DNA of 64,000 nucleotides, taken from contig NZ_CP037422.1 in the NCBI RefSeq assembly GCF_007748175.1, positions 4,790,334 to 4,854,333 on the forward strand. The letters are read 5' to 3'. How positions within the stretch are numbered: the first letter of the stretch is position 1; every line of letters begins with the position of its first letter. This document shows, piece after piece, positions 44,081 through 53,582 of this stretch. A program made the position numbers and the translations under genes. The notes beneath the pieces are model-generated. The model ran no database searches. It saw only the letters and a list, made by a program, of their open reading frames with translations, and was not told the origin of the DNA. The DNA is from Gimesia aquarii. GTDB lineage: Bacteria; Planctomycetota; Planctomycetia; Planctomycetales; Planctomycetaceae.

Positions 44081-44782
44081 TCAGACAGATCGTGTAATAC
44101 CTCCATCAACACGAATGTTTTGCCCGGTAATGTATTTTGCTCCCTCAGAGAGAAGAAAAGCGACGGTTTCTGAAATTTCATCAGTTGTACCATATCGACC
44201 CAGAGGAATGCGGTTAAGAAACTCTTCTTTTTCTGGAAGGCTATCTATAAATCCTGGCAGAATATTATTCATGCGGATATTGTCCTTTGCGTATTCACCT
44301 GCGAAGAGTTTTGTGAAAGCAGCGAGGCTGGCGCGAAACGCACCGGAAGTAGGAAACGCCGGTTCGGGTTCAAAAGCAGCGAAGGTAGAGATATTCACAA
44401 TTGGGCCTCCACCATTGACTTTTAGGATCGGTGTCACCAACCGCGCGATGCGAACGACATTGAGCAAATACACTTCCATCGCCAAGTGCCAATCCTCATC
44501 AGTGATTTCGAGAATTTTTCCTTTTGGCCCATGACCGGCACTATTGACGACCGCATCAATCCTGCCAAATGAATTCATAGCGGTATCCACAAGACGTTTG
44601 AGATCAGCCGTATTTTGATTTGATCCTGTGATACCTATGCCTCCTAACTCTGTAGCAAGAGCTTCACCTTTTCCCGAAGAAGACAAGATCGCAATTTTGT
44701 AATCAAGGTCAGCTAGTTTGCGGGCAATGGCAGCTCCCATACCGCTTCCTGCAGCTGTGACTAATGCAACTTTTGAGCTCAT
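44081..44782 (-). CDS. Short-chain dehydrogenase/reductase family, atypical active site
   Basis: About 233 residues. The cofactor motif VTAAGSGMGAAIARKL is intact and NSAGHGPKG stands for NNAG. The Ser is present in VNISTFAAFEP, but the usual Tyr-x3-Lys 13 residues later reads Thr and Phe (FPTSGAFRA). A small SDR subgroup with this pattern exists; it may bind NAD(P) without classical dehydrogenation. ATG 44782 gives the usual SSKVALVTAAG start; a GTG 36 bases upstream extends the frame. It converges with the sigma gene. Confidence 0.85.
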   Translation of the reverse strand: MSSKVALVTAAGSGMGAAIARKLADLDYKIAILSSSGKGEALATELGGIGITGSNQNTADLKRLVDTAMNSFGRIDAVVNSAGHGPKGKILEITDEDWHLAMEVYLLNVVRIARLVTPILKVNGGGPIVNISTFAAFEPEPAFPTSGAFRASLAAFTKLFAGEYAKDNIRMNNILPGFIDSLPEKEEFLNRIPLGRYGTTDEISETVAFLLSEGAKYITGQNIRVDGGITRSV

Positions 44783-44916
44783 TTGTAGTATCTTTCTTGA
44801 GTTATTTGACTTTGCCACATTCTGATCTGATTAACCCTGCCCAAGTTTAGGAAACAGAGAATCGTTGGGAAAGAGAACTGAAAAAACAATTCTACAGGGG
44901 TTGGTGATAAGTTATG

Positions 44917-47900
44917 TTAATTCGCAGGTTTCGATTTTTTTATGACAGCTTGTAGAAAACCCCGCAGCTGAGTTGAAGGTACTGCAAAACCGGCACCTTC
45001 AATGTTTGCTTTGAGAACGACTAAACCGATCACGTTTCCATGGTCATCGAATACGGGACCACCACTGTTACCTGGATTCACGGCTGCAGAAATCTGAATG
45101 TGCGGTTGCCCTCTCAGGATACGCATAGGGTTGCTGACAACACCAGTTGTAAGAGTTTGAGAAAGGATTGTATCTCCTGTACTTGGATTGCCGATGACAG
45201 TCACTAGTTCACCAGATTCGACAGTTTTCTGATCATCGAGTGATACTGTTTTTAAATCGAATGTTCCTTTCATTTTCATCAGTGCAAGATCAAGACCCTG
45301 ATCAATATGAACCAGTTCCGCCTCAGATTCCTGTTTGCTTTTCGGATTAGTTTTTCCTGACATATAAGAAACGATAATTTTACCGTCGAAAGGAACCGCA
45401 TGGGCACAAGTTAAAATAAAACCACTTTGGCCTACTACAAAACCTGATGCGGAGCCTTCATTACTTTTGATGAGTACAACAGATTGATTAAACTGTTTTG
45501 CGATTTCTTGTGAAGTAATTTTTTTTGCTTTCAGTGCTGGACCGAGTGAGTCAATTTCTAACTGATTCACAACTTGTTTATAATTTGCAATCAACGATTT
45601 CTGTGAAGTGATCTTCACTCCTTCGCGAATTCGAACTTTTTCCTCAGGACTCAGTTTCAGTAGAACACTTCGCAGGTAGCGTCCTTCTAATTTTTCATTA
45701 CAGACAAATAGCAGAGACAATCCATCGGGAGAAAAAAATAAGTTTTCGACTGTAACTTCACCTAATCCAGAAGTTGTTATTAAGAGCTTTCGCTCAATGA
45801 CTTGCCCTGTTTCTCGATCATAAATAATAGCAGATTTGCCTCCCGGTACAGCGACAAGATTGAGCATCGGATGAAATGCCAGCAGAGTTGTAGTGGCTCG
45901 ATCTTTCGTTTTATATACTATAGGAGTTTTCTTGAGATTGTTCGTTTTCCAGCCAGCAAGATTATTGGAACGGGCAGGCGTACCTCCGATTGAAAGATAA
46001 GTGAGACGTTGACCGTCAGGAGAGATACAGATCCCCGTTCCATTCGCGCCTGCTTTAGGAATATATTGCCTGAGATATGGGAACCCATTACGCAGATTAT
46101 AGCTGAATAAGAAGTCGATACTTCCATACTCGGGAATCTCCAGAACTTGCCAGCGAGGGTTAATCTGGAATCGTGTTCCTTTCCGAAATAAATCTTTGTA
46201 GCCGACATAGAGCATATTTCCGGCAGGGTCGACTCGGACCCAGGTTCCCAGCATCTCATCAGGTGCAGAAACCTCCCCCTTTTGTTCATCAACAACCAGC
46301 ACTCGATAGCGGGGTTGCTCTCCCTGTATTTTGACGGTCACATAGCTGACGGGTAATTCTGGGTGAACTGTCAGGTCGGTGATCTCCATCACGGTGAGAT
46401 TAGACAGTTTTAACGGAATACTTCTGGTGATTTCTAGAGTGTTTTGGTCGATGAGATCAAGTTGTTTCTGACTCTGGTCCAAAGCGAGAAACGTATTCTT
46501 GCGCTCTGCCAGGAAATTGTAACGCTGAGGGAGCTGATACTTCTGTACGATTTGAATTCCGTCTCCTTTGAGCCGTTTTACAGAGTCACCTTGTAAGAGC
46601 AACAGAGATTGGTGGCCGTTTGTCGGCACGAGTTTAAATAAATCAGGTTCTAATGTGAGACGCGAAAAAGAATCAACAGAGGCTAAAGAACCGGCATGTT
46701 TGATTAGGTCTTGAGAAACCACTTCAAGATTAACCCAAGCAAATGAAATCTTATCTCCCTGGGTTAATTTGAATTTTAGTTCGTGAGAACCAACGTCGTC
46801 AGAATCAGGCCTCCAAGTTACAATATTATTTTCCAGTTTCAAACCTTTTGGACCATTCATCAAATGATATTTTGTATTTGTTTTTTCAGGCAATGAATGA
46901 TTAAACTCTTCTCCTTCCGCAATCCGTGCGGGTAGGAGATCTGATTGTCTGGCAACCGCATTGCCCGTAGTCGGAGTTGATGTAGGTGGATCAGTATCTG
47001 ACGGGGAAGTAGTCAGTTTGCTTTTCGATTCGCTAAACGCAGGAGTGCTTCCAGACAGTATTAAATTCTTTTCCATATCAATCACAAAAAAGTGAGTGAC
47101 ATCATTGGTTGTGAAGGCAATCGGATGATCGAGAAGATAATCACGGATTCGATAGATATTGTGATAAATCCTGCTGAATTCTCCTTTCGGAAATTGAACT
47201 TTGCGATCATCAACTTCATCGACTGTCACATTCAGGCGATGTGCATGGATGCGTTCTTTCGTCACTGAATAGATCATTTTTTTGGAGCGATCGGCAATCA
47301 GGATGTAGCCCAGACCTCGCTTGATGTTGGCAAGGGGAATACCACCAAAGATATTATTATTGGCAACCCAGAAAGATCCGGGATGGATCTGATATGCATA
47401 AGGGGTTTGGGGAATCCCTCCTCGATAGATGGGTTTTGGAGACTCACCAGAAATGAAATCTTTCCAGGCAAACGCGGAGATTCCTCCAGACGGGCTAAGG
47501 TTGAACGATCCTTGAGTAATCACTATCCGGCCATCGTAACTACAAGTCGCCATAGCAGACCTTGAGACATGCTTGTCGCGGCCGGTATTCACATTTAAAT
47601 GATAGATATGACAATCATGGTAAGATGCCTTATTACCTTGCCCATGGCAAGTAACGATTAGATCGCCTTTAAAAAACTTCCCTTTTGCTGCACTTAGATG
47701 AACAATATGCGGCTTTTCCACTTCCAGTTGATTCGTAAGAGCCCAATTATTTTCTTGCTCAAAAACGCTGATTGTTCCTTCACCGTCGTTTGCCACAAGT
47801 AATTGGTTTCCACGACTCAAGATAGATCGGGGCGCTGTCGTAGACAATATCGCCACTTTTTCTTTTGATATTGCATCCCATATTGAAACTTGATTTGCCG

Positions 47901-50169
47901 CCTGATGCGAGCAGATCAGCAAGCGGTTGTCCTCCGAGATCGTAAAAGAGGTGACCGGTTCATCCATCGGGAATGGTTGGAATTGAATCACTTCACGCAC
48001 GAAGGATTTAGGCTGAACAACTTTACTTGGATGGGGGCGCGAGTCGGGAGCGATTACAATCGACTTTGTAACTGGTCCGGGCAGTTCCTCACGTACCACC
48101 CGAAAACCACGATCACAGCGCGTCTCGGTTGCTGGAACTCCGATTCTTCTGGCAACACGGCAATCAATGGGCCAGTAATTACTTGAACCACCTCGAAGCA
48201 CTCGTTTCTTTCCGTTTGTTGGAATACGACTATCGGAAATCAAGTAACGGTCTTCCACATACACATCATTACACCATTCAGAAACATTGCCATGAACGTC
48301 ATATAAACCAAAGGGATTAGGCTTGAATGAGCCAACAGGCGCATTGAATGGGTAGCCATCATCTCCTTTTCCACATCGATTTTTGTGGAACGATTTATTA
48401 CTAAGAATCTTTGCTAGAGATTGATCAGAAATATTTTCATTTCCAATGAGAGATTCTGACGTTTTTCCCCATCCGTAAGGCATGATTGTTCCCGCTCTGC
48501 CAACATATTCACGTTCTGCTTCGGTAGGTAAACGAAAATGGTATTTTCCATCTTTCGCTGATAACCATTTACAAAAGGCGACTGCATCATTCCAGCTCAC
48601 ATTGACGACAGGTGAATTACTTTCCTGCTTAAACCCTGTATTTCTCCAAGAAAATTGAGGATCATGGTTTACAATTTCTTGTCGACGGGCATCATATCCT
48701 GCTCCCCCTTTAGGGACTTTTTCAGCGTCGGTTATGTACTTCGTTTCTGCAACAAACTTTCGAAACTGTAAAAAGGTTACTTCGTGCTCCCCGATATAAA
48801 ATCCTTTTTTGATCTGCACACTATGTTGCGGTCTTTCAGAGGGCCTTGACTCTTTTTCATTAGCATGGGCTCCCATCAAAAAAGTCCCGGCAGGAATGTA
48901 AACCAGCTTTCCTGCTCTCGGATCATTAATTGTTACGAAGTCTTTCTTGTTCGCATTGCGGGATTCCACAATTTCAGTTGGGCGACTATTATAATTCGCT
49001 TCCTGAACGACTCGAAAACCAATATTTTGTCCTTTCCATGAAGGTAAATTTCCACGACGGTAGGCAGAACGACTGTGTAGGTCTTTACCTTTAAACCACG
49101 AACCGCCTCTTAAGACTCGAGTGGTCACAAAACGAGTCTTAGTAGACACGAAGGGATTGCTGGTCAGCTTTCCTTGCCGTCGATGATAGAGCTGAGGGTC
49201 AAACCAGTCAGCACACCACTCAAAAACATTTCCGTGCATATCAAATAAACCGAATGCATTTGGTTTGTAAGATCCCACTTGAGTCGTTCGAGCCAGAAAG
49301 GGGCCTTTTGCATTTGTTCCATAAGGATATCTCCCATCTGAGTTGCTGAATCGGCCATTATTAATCGTTCCAAAATGAAATGGTCCTGTCGTTCCTGCGC
49401 GACACGCATACTCCCATTCTGCTTCGGTAGGAAGTCGGTACGTCTTTCCTTCCCGTTCTGACAATTTACGGCAGAAGACAATTGCATTATGCCAGCTGAC
49501 AGAATCTACAGGAAATCGGTCGGTGTTTTGGTCTGCAACTTTATTTTGCCCACGACCATTTTTGGAAAACCAACTCGGATTTTCTCCCATGACCTTTTGA
49601 TATTCAGCTTGAGTAACTTCAAATTTCCCCAGATAAAATGGCTTCGTGACTTGTACACGATGTGGAACTTCCGTCTTTTGACTTTCCTCTTCAGTGACAG
49701 GAGATCCCATCATAAACTCACCAGGTGGTATCAATGTCAGTTGCATTCCTAAACTATTGATTTTCAGGACTTCAAGATTCATTGATGAAGCCCATGCAAG
49801 TTGCATGTCTTGGGCACTAAGTTGACTGAAAGGTGCCAACAGCGGTTTCGCTTGTAGCACAGGTGTCTTATCTGTAGATTTGGTTTGTTTGTCTGACTGG
49901 ATTTGATTCACTTTTCCCGAATGTTGTGCCTGCAATGAGGGGGACGACTGAGAGATTTGTGTGACATCCAACGATTCTGTAACATCATTTGCTGGCTGAG
50001 AGAGGGTAGAATCCTGGGTTTTTGTCGTTTGTTTTTCAAAAGTAGGCGAAGTTTGGTCACGTTCGGATTGAGAGCAACCAGGTAACGCGATTAGAAGAAG
50101 TACATCACAGAAAAAAAATATAACAAGGAGCGTTCGGTTTCTCAGAAAACAGTGATTTGATGAGAACAT
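44917..50169 (-). CDS. Giant lipoprotein: two SUMF1-like domains, propellers, trypsin-like protease
   Basis: A 1750-residue protein with a signal ending ALPGC, a slightly unusual lipobox. SUMF1/FGE-like domains lie near 145-385 (FMMGSPVTEEE, RLPTEAEWEYACRAGT, VLRGGSW) and 415-665 (FLMGAHANEKE, RLPTEAEREYVGRAGT, VLRGGSS). The Cys residues of FGE active sites are absent, so neither should make formylglycine. Propeller repeats fill about 690-1060, an Ig-like segment about 1090-1150, and a second propeller to about 1540. A HtrA/trypsin-like domain closes it: His1590, Asp1627, Ser1702 (TCAHAV, DLAL, GNSGGPV), with no PDZ. It is probably exported and membrane anchored; the role is unknown. Confidence 0.88.
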   Translation of the reverse strand: MFSSNHCFLRNRTLLVIFFFCDVLLLIALPGCSQSERDQTSPTFEKQTTKTQDSTLSQPANDVTESLDVTQISQSSPSLQAQHSGKVNQIQSDKQTKSTDKTPVLQAKPLLAPFSQLSAQDMQLAWASSMNLEVLKINSLGMQLTLIPPGEFMMGSPVTEEESQKTEVPHRVQVTKPFYLGKFEVTQAEYQKVMGENPSWFSKNGRGQNKVADQNTDRFPVDSVSWHNAIVFCRKLSEREGKTYRLPTEAEWEYACRAGTTGPFHFGTINNGRFSNSDGRYPYGTNAKGPFLARTTQVGSYKPNAFGLFDMHGNVFEWCADWFDPQLYHRRQGKLTSNPFVSTKTRFVTTRVLRGGSWFKGKDLHSRSAYRRGNLPSWKGQNIGFRVVQEANYNSRPTEIVESRNANKKDFVTINDPRAGKLVYIPAGTFLMGAHANEKESRPSERPQHSVQIKKGFYIGEHEVTFLQFRKFVAETKYITDAEKVPKGGAGYDARRQEIVNHDPQFSWRNTGFKQESNSPVVNVSWNDAVAFCKWLSAKDGKYHFRLPTEAEREYVGRAGTIMPYGWGKTSESLIGNENISDQSLAKILSNKSFHKNRCGKGDDGYPFNAPVGSFKPNPFGLYDVHGNVSEWCNDVYVEDRYLISDSRIPTNGKKRVLRGGSSNYWPIDCRVARRIGVPATETRCDRGFRVVREELPGPVTKSIVIAPDSRPHPSKVVQPKSFVREVIQFQPFPMDEPVTSFTISEDNRLLICSHQAANQVSIWDAISKEKVAILSTTAPRSILSRGNQLLVANDGEGTISVFEQENNWALTNQLEVEKPHIVHLSAAKGKFFKGDLIVTCHGQGNKASYHDCHIYHLNVNTGRDKHVSRSAMATCSYDGRIVITQGSFNLSPSGGISAFAWKDFISGESPKPIYRGGIPQTPYAYQIHPGSFWVANNNIFGGIPLANIKRGLGYILIADRSKKMIYSVTKERIHAHRLNVTVDEVDDRKVQFPKGEFSRIYHNIYRIRDYLLDHPIAFTTNDVTHFFVIDMEKNLILSGSTPAFSESKSKLTTSPSDTDPPTSTPTTGNAVARQSDLLPARIAEGEEFNHSLPEKTNTKYHLMNGPKGLKLENNIVTWRPDSDDVGSHELKFKLTQGDKISFAWVNLEVVSQDLIKHAGSLASVDSFSRLTLEPDLFKLVPTNGHQSLLLLQGDSVKRLKGDGIQIVQKYQLPQRYNFLAERKNTFLALDQSQKQLDLIDQNTLEITRSIPLKLSNLTVMEITDLTVHPELPVSYVTVKIQGEQPRYRVLVVDEQKGEVSAPDEMLGTWVRVDPAGNMLYVGYKDLFRKGTRFQINPRWQVLEIPEYGSIDFLFSYNLRNGFPYLRQYIPKAGANGTGICISPDGQRLTYLSIGGTPARSNNLAGWKTNNLKKTPIVYKTKDRATTTLLAFHPMLNLVAVPGGKSAIIYDRETGQVIERKLLITTSGLGEVTVENLFFSPDGLSLLFVCNEKLEGRYLRSVLLKLSPEEKVRIREGVKITSQKSLIANYKQVVNQLEIDSLGPALKAKKITSQEIAKQFNQSVVLIKSNEGSASGFVVGQSGFILTCAHAVPFDGKIIVSYMSGKTNPKSKQESEAELVHIDQGLDLALMKMKGTFDLKTVSLDDQKTVESGELVTVIGNPSTGDTILSQTLTTGVVSNPMRILRGQPHIQISAAVNPGNSGGPVFDDHGNVIGLVVLKANIEGAGFAVPSTQLRGFLQAVIKKSKPAN

Positions 50170-50371
50170 TTTCTAGCGAACCTCTAGTTTCAGTGAGCTG
50201 ATGCGAGTATTACCAAAGGAGTTGGAGAGAAACGTAAATGGGATGTAGACATCTTACCTTTTACGTTATTACCGGCAGTGTGACTTTGCTCTATCGTAGC
50301 CTACACCATCTTGAGAATCTAGTACAAACGTAAATAGGACCAGGTCTTGTAGCGGAAGTGGAGTTCAGAAA

Positions 50372-51973
50372 TTACTTTGTTTGATGATTGTCTTTTTTCT
50401 GTATCAGTTCAAAGAATAGTGAGCGATCTTTACTAGTTTTGAATTGCAATGCAGGGAGGAATATCGTATTCGGGATCTTTTGAACGATACTTGATGGATC
50501 ATTGGAATTCATGAATTCAGATAAATACTCCAAAAAATCCGGATCAACACTAGCGGCATGATGTGTTGCCGCATGAGTACCTCCTTTGACAGTGATGAGA
50601 TGTCCTTGGGGAAAGTACGGTAACAATTCTTCTGCGTTTTCAATTGGTGTTGCGAGGTCAAGTGTCCCATGAATCATTAATATTGGTGTCTGATTGACAC
50701 TAGGTTGACGAAACTCATCGCTGACTACCGGTGTGGGAGTTACATTACGCGTTGCTTTATAAAACCAATTCTGATCGCCGAGCCACCGATAGGCTGACTC
50801 AGATTGTAGTTTTGTTTCGCGATTTGCGGTAATCCCAAGGCTATTATCGACGAGTGTCAGCAGTAAACTATGATGTTGGTACTCAGGGCGATCGTCAATG
50901 ATCTTTGCAGCAAGATACTGATAGTCTTCCCGATAGATTTCCAGCACAAATTTCGGCCAGAATTCAAGCATCTTCCGCGAATGGATCGGAGCGTCAAGAA
51001 TCGGACGAGTGAGGTAATGCCGAAAGTCATCAGCTCCAATTACGACTTTCGCGGTATAATTCTTTCTTGGATGATGTCCACGAATTCGTACCGGTTGTTC
51101 CTCAAGGCGCGCGATCACTGCTCGTACTGCCCCTAAAAGCCCTACGTCAGGTAATTTTACATCCTTGGACTTACGCGCTTCCTCCTCGATTTTTTTGAAT
51201 ACGTTCCAAATACCATCGGCACTGTCGTAACCATGGTCCAATGGCTCAACACCGGATAGAATCATCCGGTCGACATGCTTCGGCTTCCGTTTTAGATACG
51301 CGAGAGCCCATTGAGAGCCAAAACTACTGCCACGTAATGCGATCTTCTCATATCCATAAACACGGCGTATCGCGTCCACATCATCAATCAGATGCAGAAT
51401 GTCATAACCCCTCGTGTCGATATTCAGGGATTCGCATTTTTTCAGTGAAGCCTTAAGACCTGCAACCAGTCGCCGTGATGATTTCTCGAATGACATTGGT
51501 TCTGAACTCTTTCCAGGTTTCGCGAACCATGTTGAGGGCAGGCTGTGAATTCCTGGCACTCGACTGTTTCCACGCTGATTGACAATGATCACATCGCGGT
51601 TTCGATTGAAGGCAACAATTTCAGAAATCTTGTTATAACGCTTCTGCCGTAAGCCCTGTTGAATATCTTCGACTGTGATGCACTGGCCAGGACCGCCAGG
51701 TAATACGAAAACTGGGGGTAAACCGACCGTTTCCTTTGCTGGAAATCGAAGGTAATGAACGCTGATCATCCGGCCCGATGGATTCTCACGATTCTCGGGA
51801 ACAATGATCAACCCTTCTTCACCTTGCAATTGACCTGGAAAAACGAGCGATTGAACAAGCGTAGTGCCGACTGCTGGTTGAACCAGTTTCGTTTGTCCAT
51901 GCGCAATAGTGACTCCGAAGAGACAATAGGCTGCAATTATGAGTGTCTTGAAATATGAAACGTTTTGGAACAT
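50372..51973 (-). CDS. Exported alpha/beta hydrolase (proline iminopeptidase/TAP-like)
   Basis: About 533 residues with a signal peptide (LIIAAYCLFGVTIAHG). The oxyanion region FVLPGGPGQ, nucleophile GSSFG in LRGSSFGSQWALAY, and C-terminal TLDLATPIENAEEL with GGTHAATHHAA for Asp and His give a full triad. The arrangement fits tripeptidyl aminopeptidase or prolyl iminopeptidase-like secreted hydrolases. ATG 51973 is chosen because it begins the signal peptide; a TTG at 52009 is upstream. Its start follows the end of the next gene by about 66 bases, so they may form an operon. Confidence 0.85.
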   Translation of the reverse strand: MFQNVSYFKTLIIAAYCLFGVTIAHGQTKLVQPAVGTTLVQSLVFPGQLQGEEGLIIVPENRENPSGRMISVHYLRFPAKETVGLPPVFVLPGGPGQCITVEDIQQGLRQKRYNKISEIVAFNRNRDVIIVNQRGNSRVPGIHSLPSTWFAKPGKSSEPMSFEKSSRRLVAGLKASLKKCESLNIDTRGYDILHLIDDVDAIRRVYGYEKIALRGSSFGSQWALAYLKRKPKHVDRMILSGVEPLDHGYDSADGIWNVFKKIEEEARKSKDVKLPDVGLLGAVRAVIARLEEQPVRIRGHHPRKNYTAKVVIGADDFRHYLTRPILDAPIHSRKMLEFWPKFVLEIYREDYQYLAAKIIDDRPEYQHHSLLLTLVDNSLGITANRETKLQSESAYRWLGDQNWFYKATRNVTPTPVVSDEFRQPSVNQTPILMIHGTLDLATPIENAEELLPYFPQGHLITVKGGTHAATHHAASVDPDFLEYLSEFMNSNDPSSIVQKIPNTIFLPALQFKTSKDRSLFFELIQKKDNHQTK

Positions 51974-52039
51974 GGAAAGCCAGGATTCTTCAAGCTTACT
52001 TGACCTCAACTAACAATCAGGAAATCTGTCACTCTCATT

Positions 52040-52642
52040 CTATGATTTGTTTGATTGCTTTTCTATCGCCTTCTCAGGCTTCTCTTTTTTCGACTTCTTA
52101 TTTGGCTTCTCAAATGAGAGACGAACTTTGCAGATGTCTTCGCCAATCAAATTGTTTACCATATCAAAGATCTGGAGATAAACGTCTTCCCCATCTAATT
52201 TAAATTTCAGGAATTCATTGTTCTTTAACGAAGTGCGTGTTGCCAAATAATTCCCATTGATGTCGACTACTTCTACAAAAACTTGTCCGGCTGTAATGTC
52301 GCCCAGTTGAACGGAAAGTGTGCCGGACGAACCGGGAACTTTTCGTCGCTCTCTTTGAATCATTGGTATTGTGACTCCCTCTTGGGGAAGTGTCAGAGTA
52401 ACTGGCTTGTTCGATTGTTTTATTTGATTCGATTTCCAAGTGACAGGGCTTTCAATTTGTATCCAAGCTCCGTGACCCCTCTTAAGCCAGAGCGATCCGG
52501 TCGCTGTATCTAAAAAATAGAGACCTTCATTCGTAGCGACAATATTGTATCGACCCACACTTGAACTGCCCTCATTTGTTTCGGCAAGTGCCAAAATGGG
52601 AATTACAGTAAAAGTAATCAATAGAAATGAGAATCGTTTCAT
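52040..52642 (-). CDS. Small exported protein, unknown
   Basis: A 200-residue exported protein (MKRFSFLLITFTVIPILALA). The body has strand-rich segments such as VGRYNIVATNEGLYFLDTATGSLW and GQVFVEVVDINGNYLATRTSL, which suggest a beta-sandwich, and a Lys/Glu-rich tail. No family is recognised. AAGGAG precedes the ATG. It precedes the hydrolase in what may be one transcript. Confidence 0.75.
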   Translation of the reverse strand: MKRFSFLLITFTVIPILALAETNEGSSSVGRYNIVATNEGLYFLDTATGSLWLKRGHGAWIQIESPVTWKSNQIKQSNKPVTLTLPQEGVTIPMIQRERRKVPGSSGTLSVQLGDITAGQVFVEVVDINGNYLATRTSLKNNEFLKFKLDGEDVYLQIFDMVNNLIGEDICKVRLSFEKPNKKSKKEKPEKAIEKQSNKS

Positions 52643-53042
52643 GATTCGTTGTTCTCCTTCTCTGCGATGTATCTTTTATTGATACAGACTCGTAAAAAAT
52701 CAGCCCAAGTCTGTCGAACGTAAATTGGCCAGGAAGAGGAGGCAGTCAAATAAAACTCTCATTCAAATTGTAATGTTTTTTCTTCATCCTTTACTATAGG
52801 TACTGATACCTAAATAAATTGGATATTGTAACTGAAAAATCTATAGAATGGTGATCTCTATAAGCGGTTTGACGAGCCGTGTTTGAAGAGAGTTTACAAG
52901 TTCCGTCTTGATCACTATTTACGAAATGACCACGCTGTTGCAAAAGAATATGATTCTTGATTGACCAATCGCGAGAAAGAGTGGCTATACGGTATCAGAT
53001 TTTGTGGCCAATTGAAGATAATCAATAAACGGATGGCACTTT
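52643..53042. other. Intergenic stretch, no gene seen
   Basis: About 400 bases between the cassette end and the small exported protein gene. A short hairpin TAGGTA/TACCTA with loop CTGA sits near 52796-52811. I see no coding frame or RNA gene. It should hold the promoter of the exported protein gene. Confidence 0.45.
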
Positions 53043-53495
53043 TTAGGGATCGTTTATAGAGCGACTAGTTGTACCTGTGTTTGCTGAGTTATAACCTTCA
53101 GCCTCGGCGGGAACGATTACATCAAACGAGGGAGGTTCAATTGAAGCCTCTAGGGAATAGCCAACGAAAATTGGTTCAACAGTTTCAACTTCCGCTGTTT
53201 CGTCTTCGGAATCGACTAGTTTAGACGGGTATGCTGTCACGCGGATTTCATGTGGGCCACTTACAATTCCCTGACCTTCATCTGTGTGGTACTTTCCGTT
53301 TTCAATTGTTGCGCTTCCTGTTGGTGCTTCCTTTTCATTATCCAGCTTTGGGATGAATTGAATTGTACCAAATACAATGGGTTGGCCGTCAAATGTTGCT
53401 GTCCCAGATACTTCATGTCGCTCAACACCGTTTTCACCGCAAGCACTCAAAAACAGAAATGAGAGACCGATCATCATTGTTACGAATATCTTCAT
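53043..53495 (-). CDS. Small lipoprotein paired with DUF1559 (second copy)
   Basis: About 150 residues. The lipobox LSAC in FLFLSACGENG gives an N-terminal lipid anchor. The body (VSGTATFDGQPIVFGTIQFIPK, ENGKYHTDEGQGIVSGPHEIRVTAYP) is a transthyretin/carboxypeptidase-regulatory-like beta domain found in planctomycete lipoproteins encoded after DUF1559 genes. ATG 53495 has AGAAGA upstream; the frame extends to a GTG at 53534. It is the last gene of the four-gene cassette. Confidence 0.85.
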   Translation of the reverse strand: MKIFVTMMIGLSFLFLSACGENGVERHEVSGTATFDGQPIVFGTIQFIPKLDNEKEAPTGSATIENGKYHTDEGQGIVSGPHEIRVTAYPSKLVDSEDETAEVETVEPIFVGYSLEASIEPPSFDVIVPAEAEGYNSANTGTTSRSINDP

Positions 53496-53582
53496 GTTCT
53501 TCTGCTTAATGTTGTAGGGGAAATGAACAGCCACCTCAGAAAACCGTTTGCGAGGTGGCTGATTCAGAATTATAAGAAAGGC

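Noticed and set aside
44917-50169. Reading the SUMF1 domains as a true formylglycine-generating enzyme for the two sulfatases
   Set aside because: The active-site Cys pair of FGE is missing in both domains, and the protein is probably exported.
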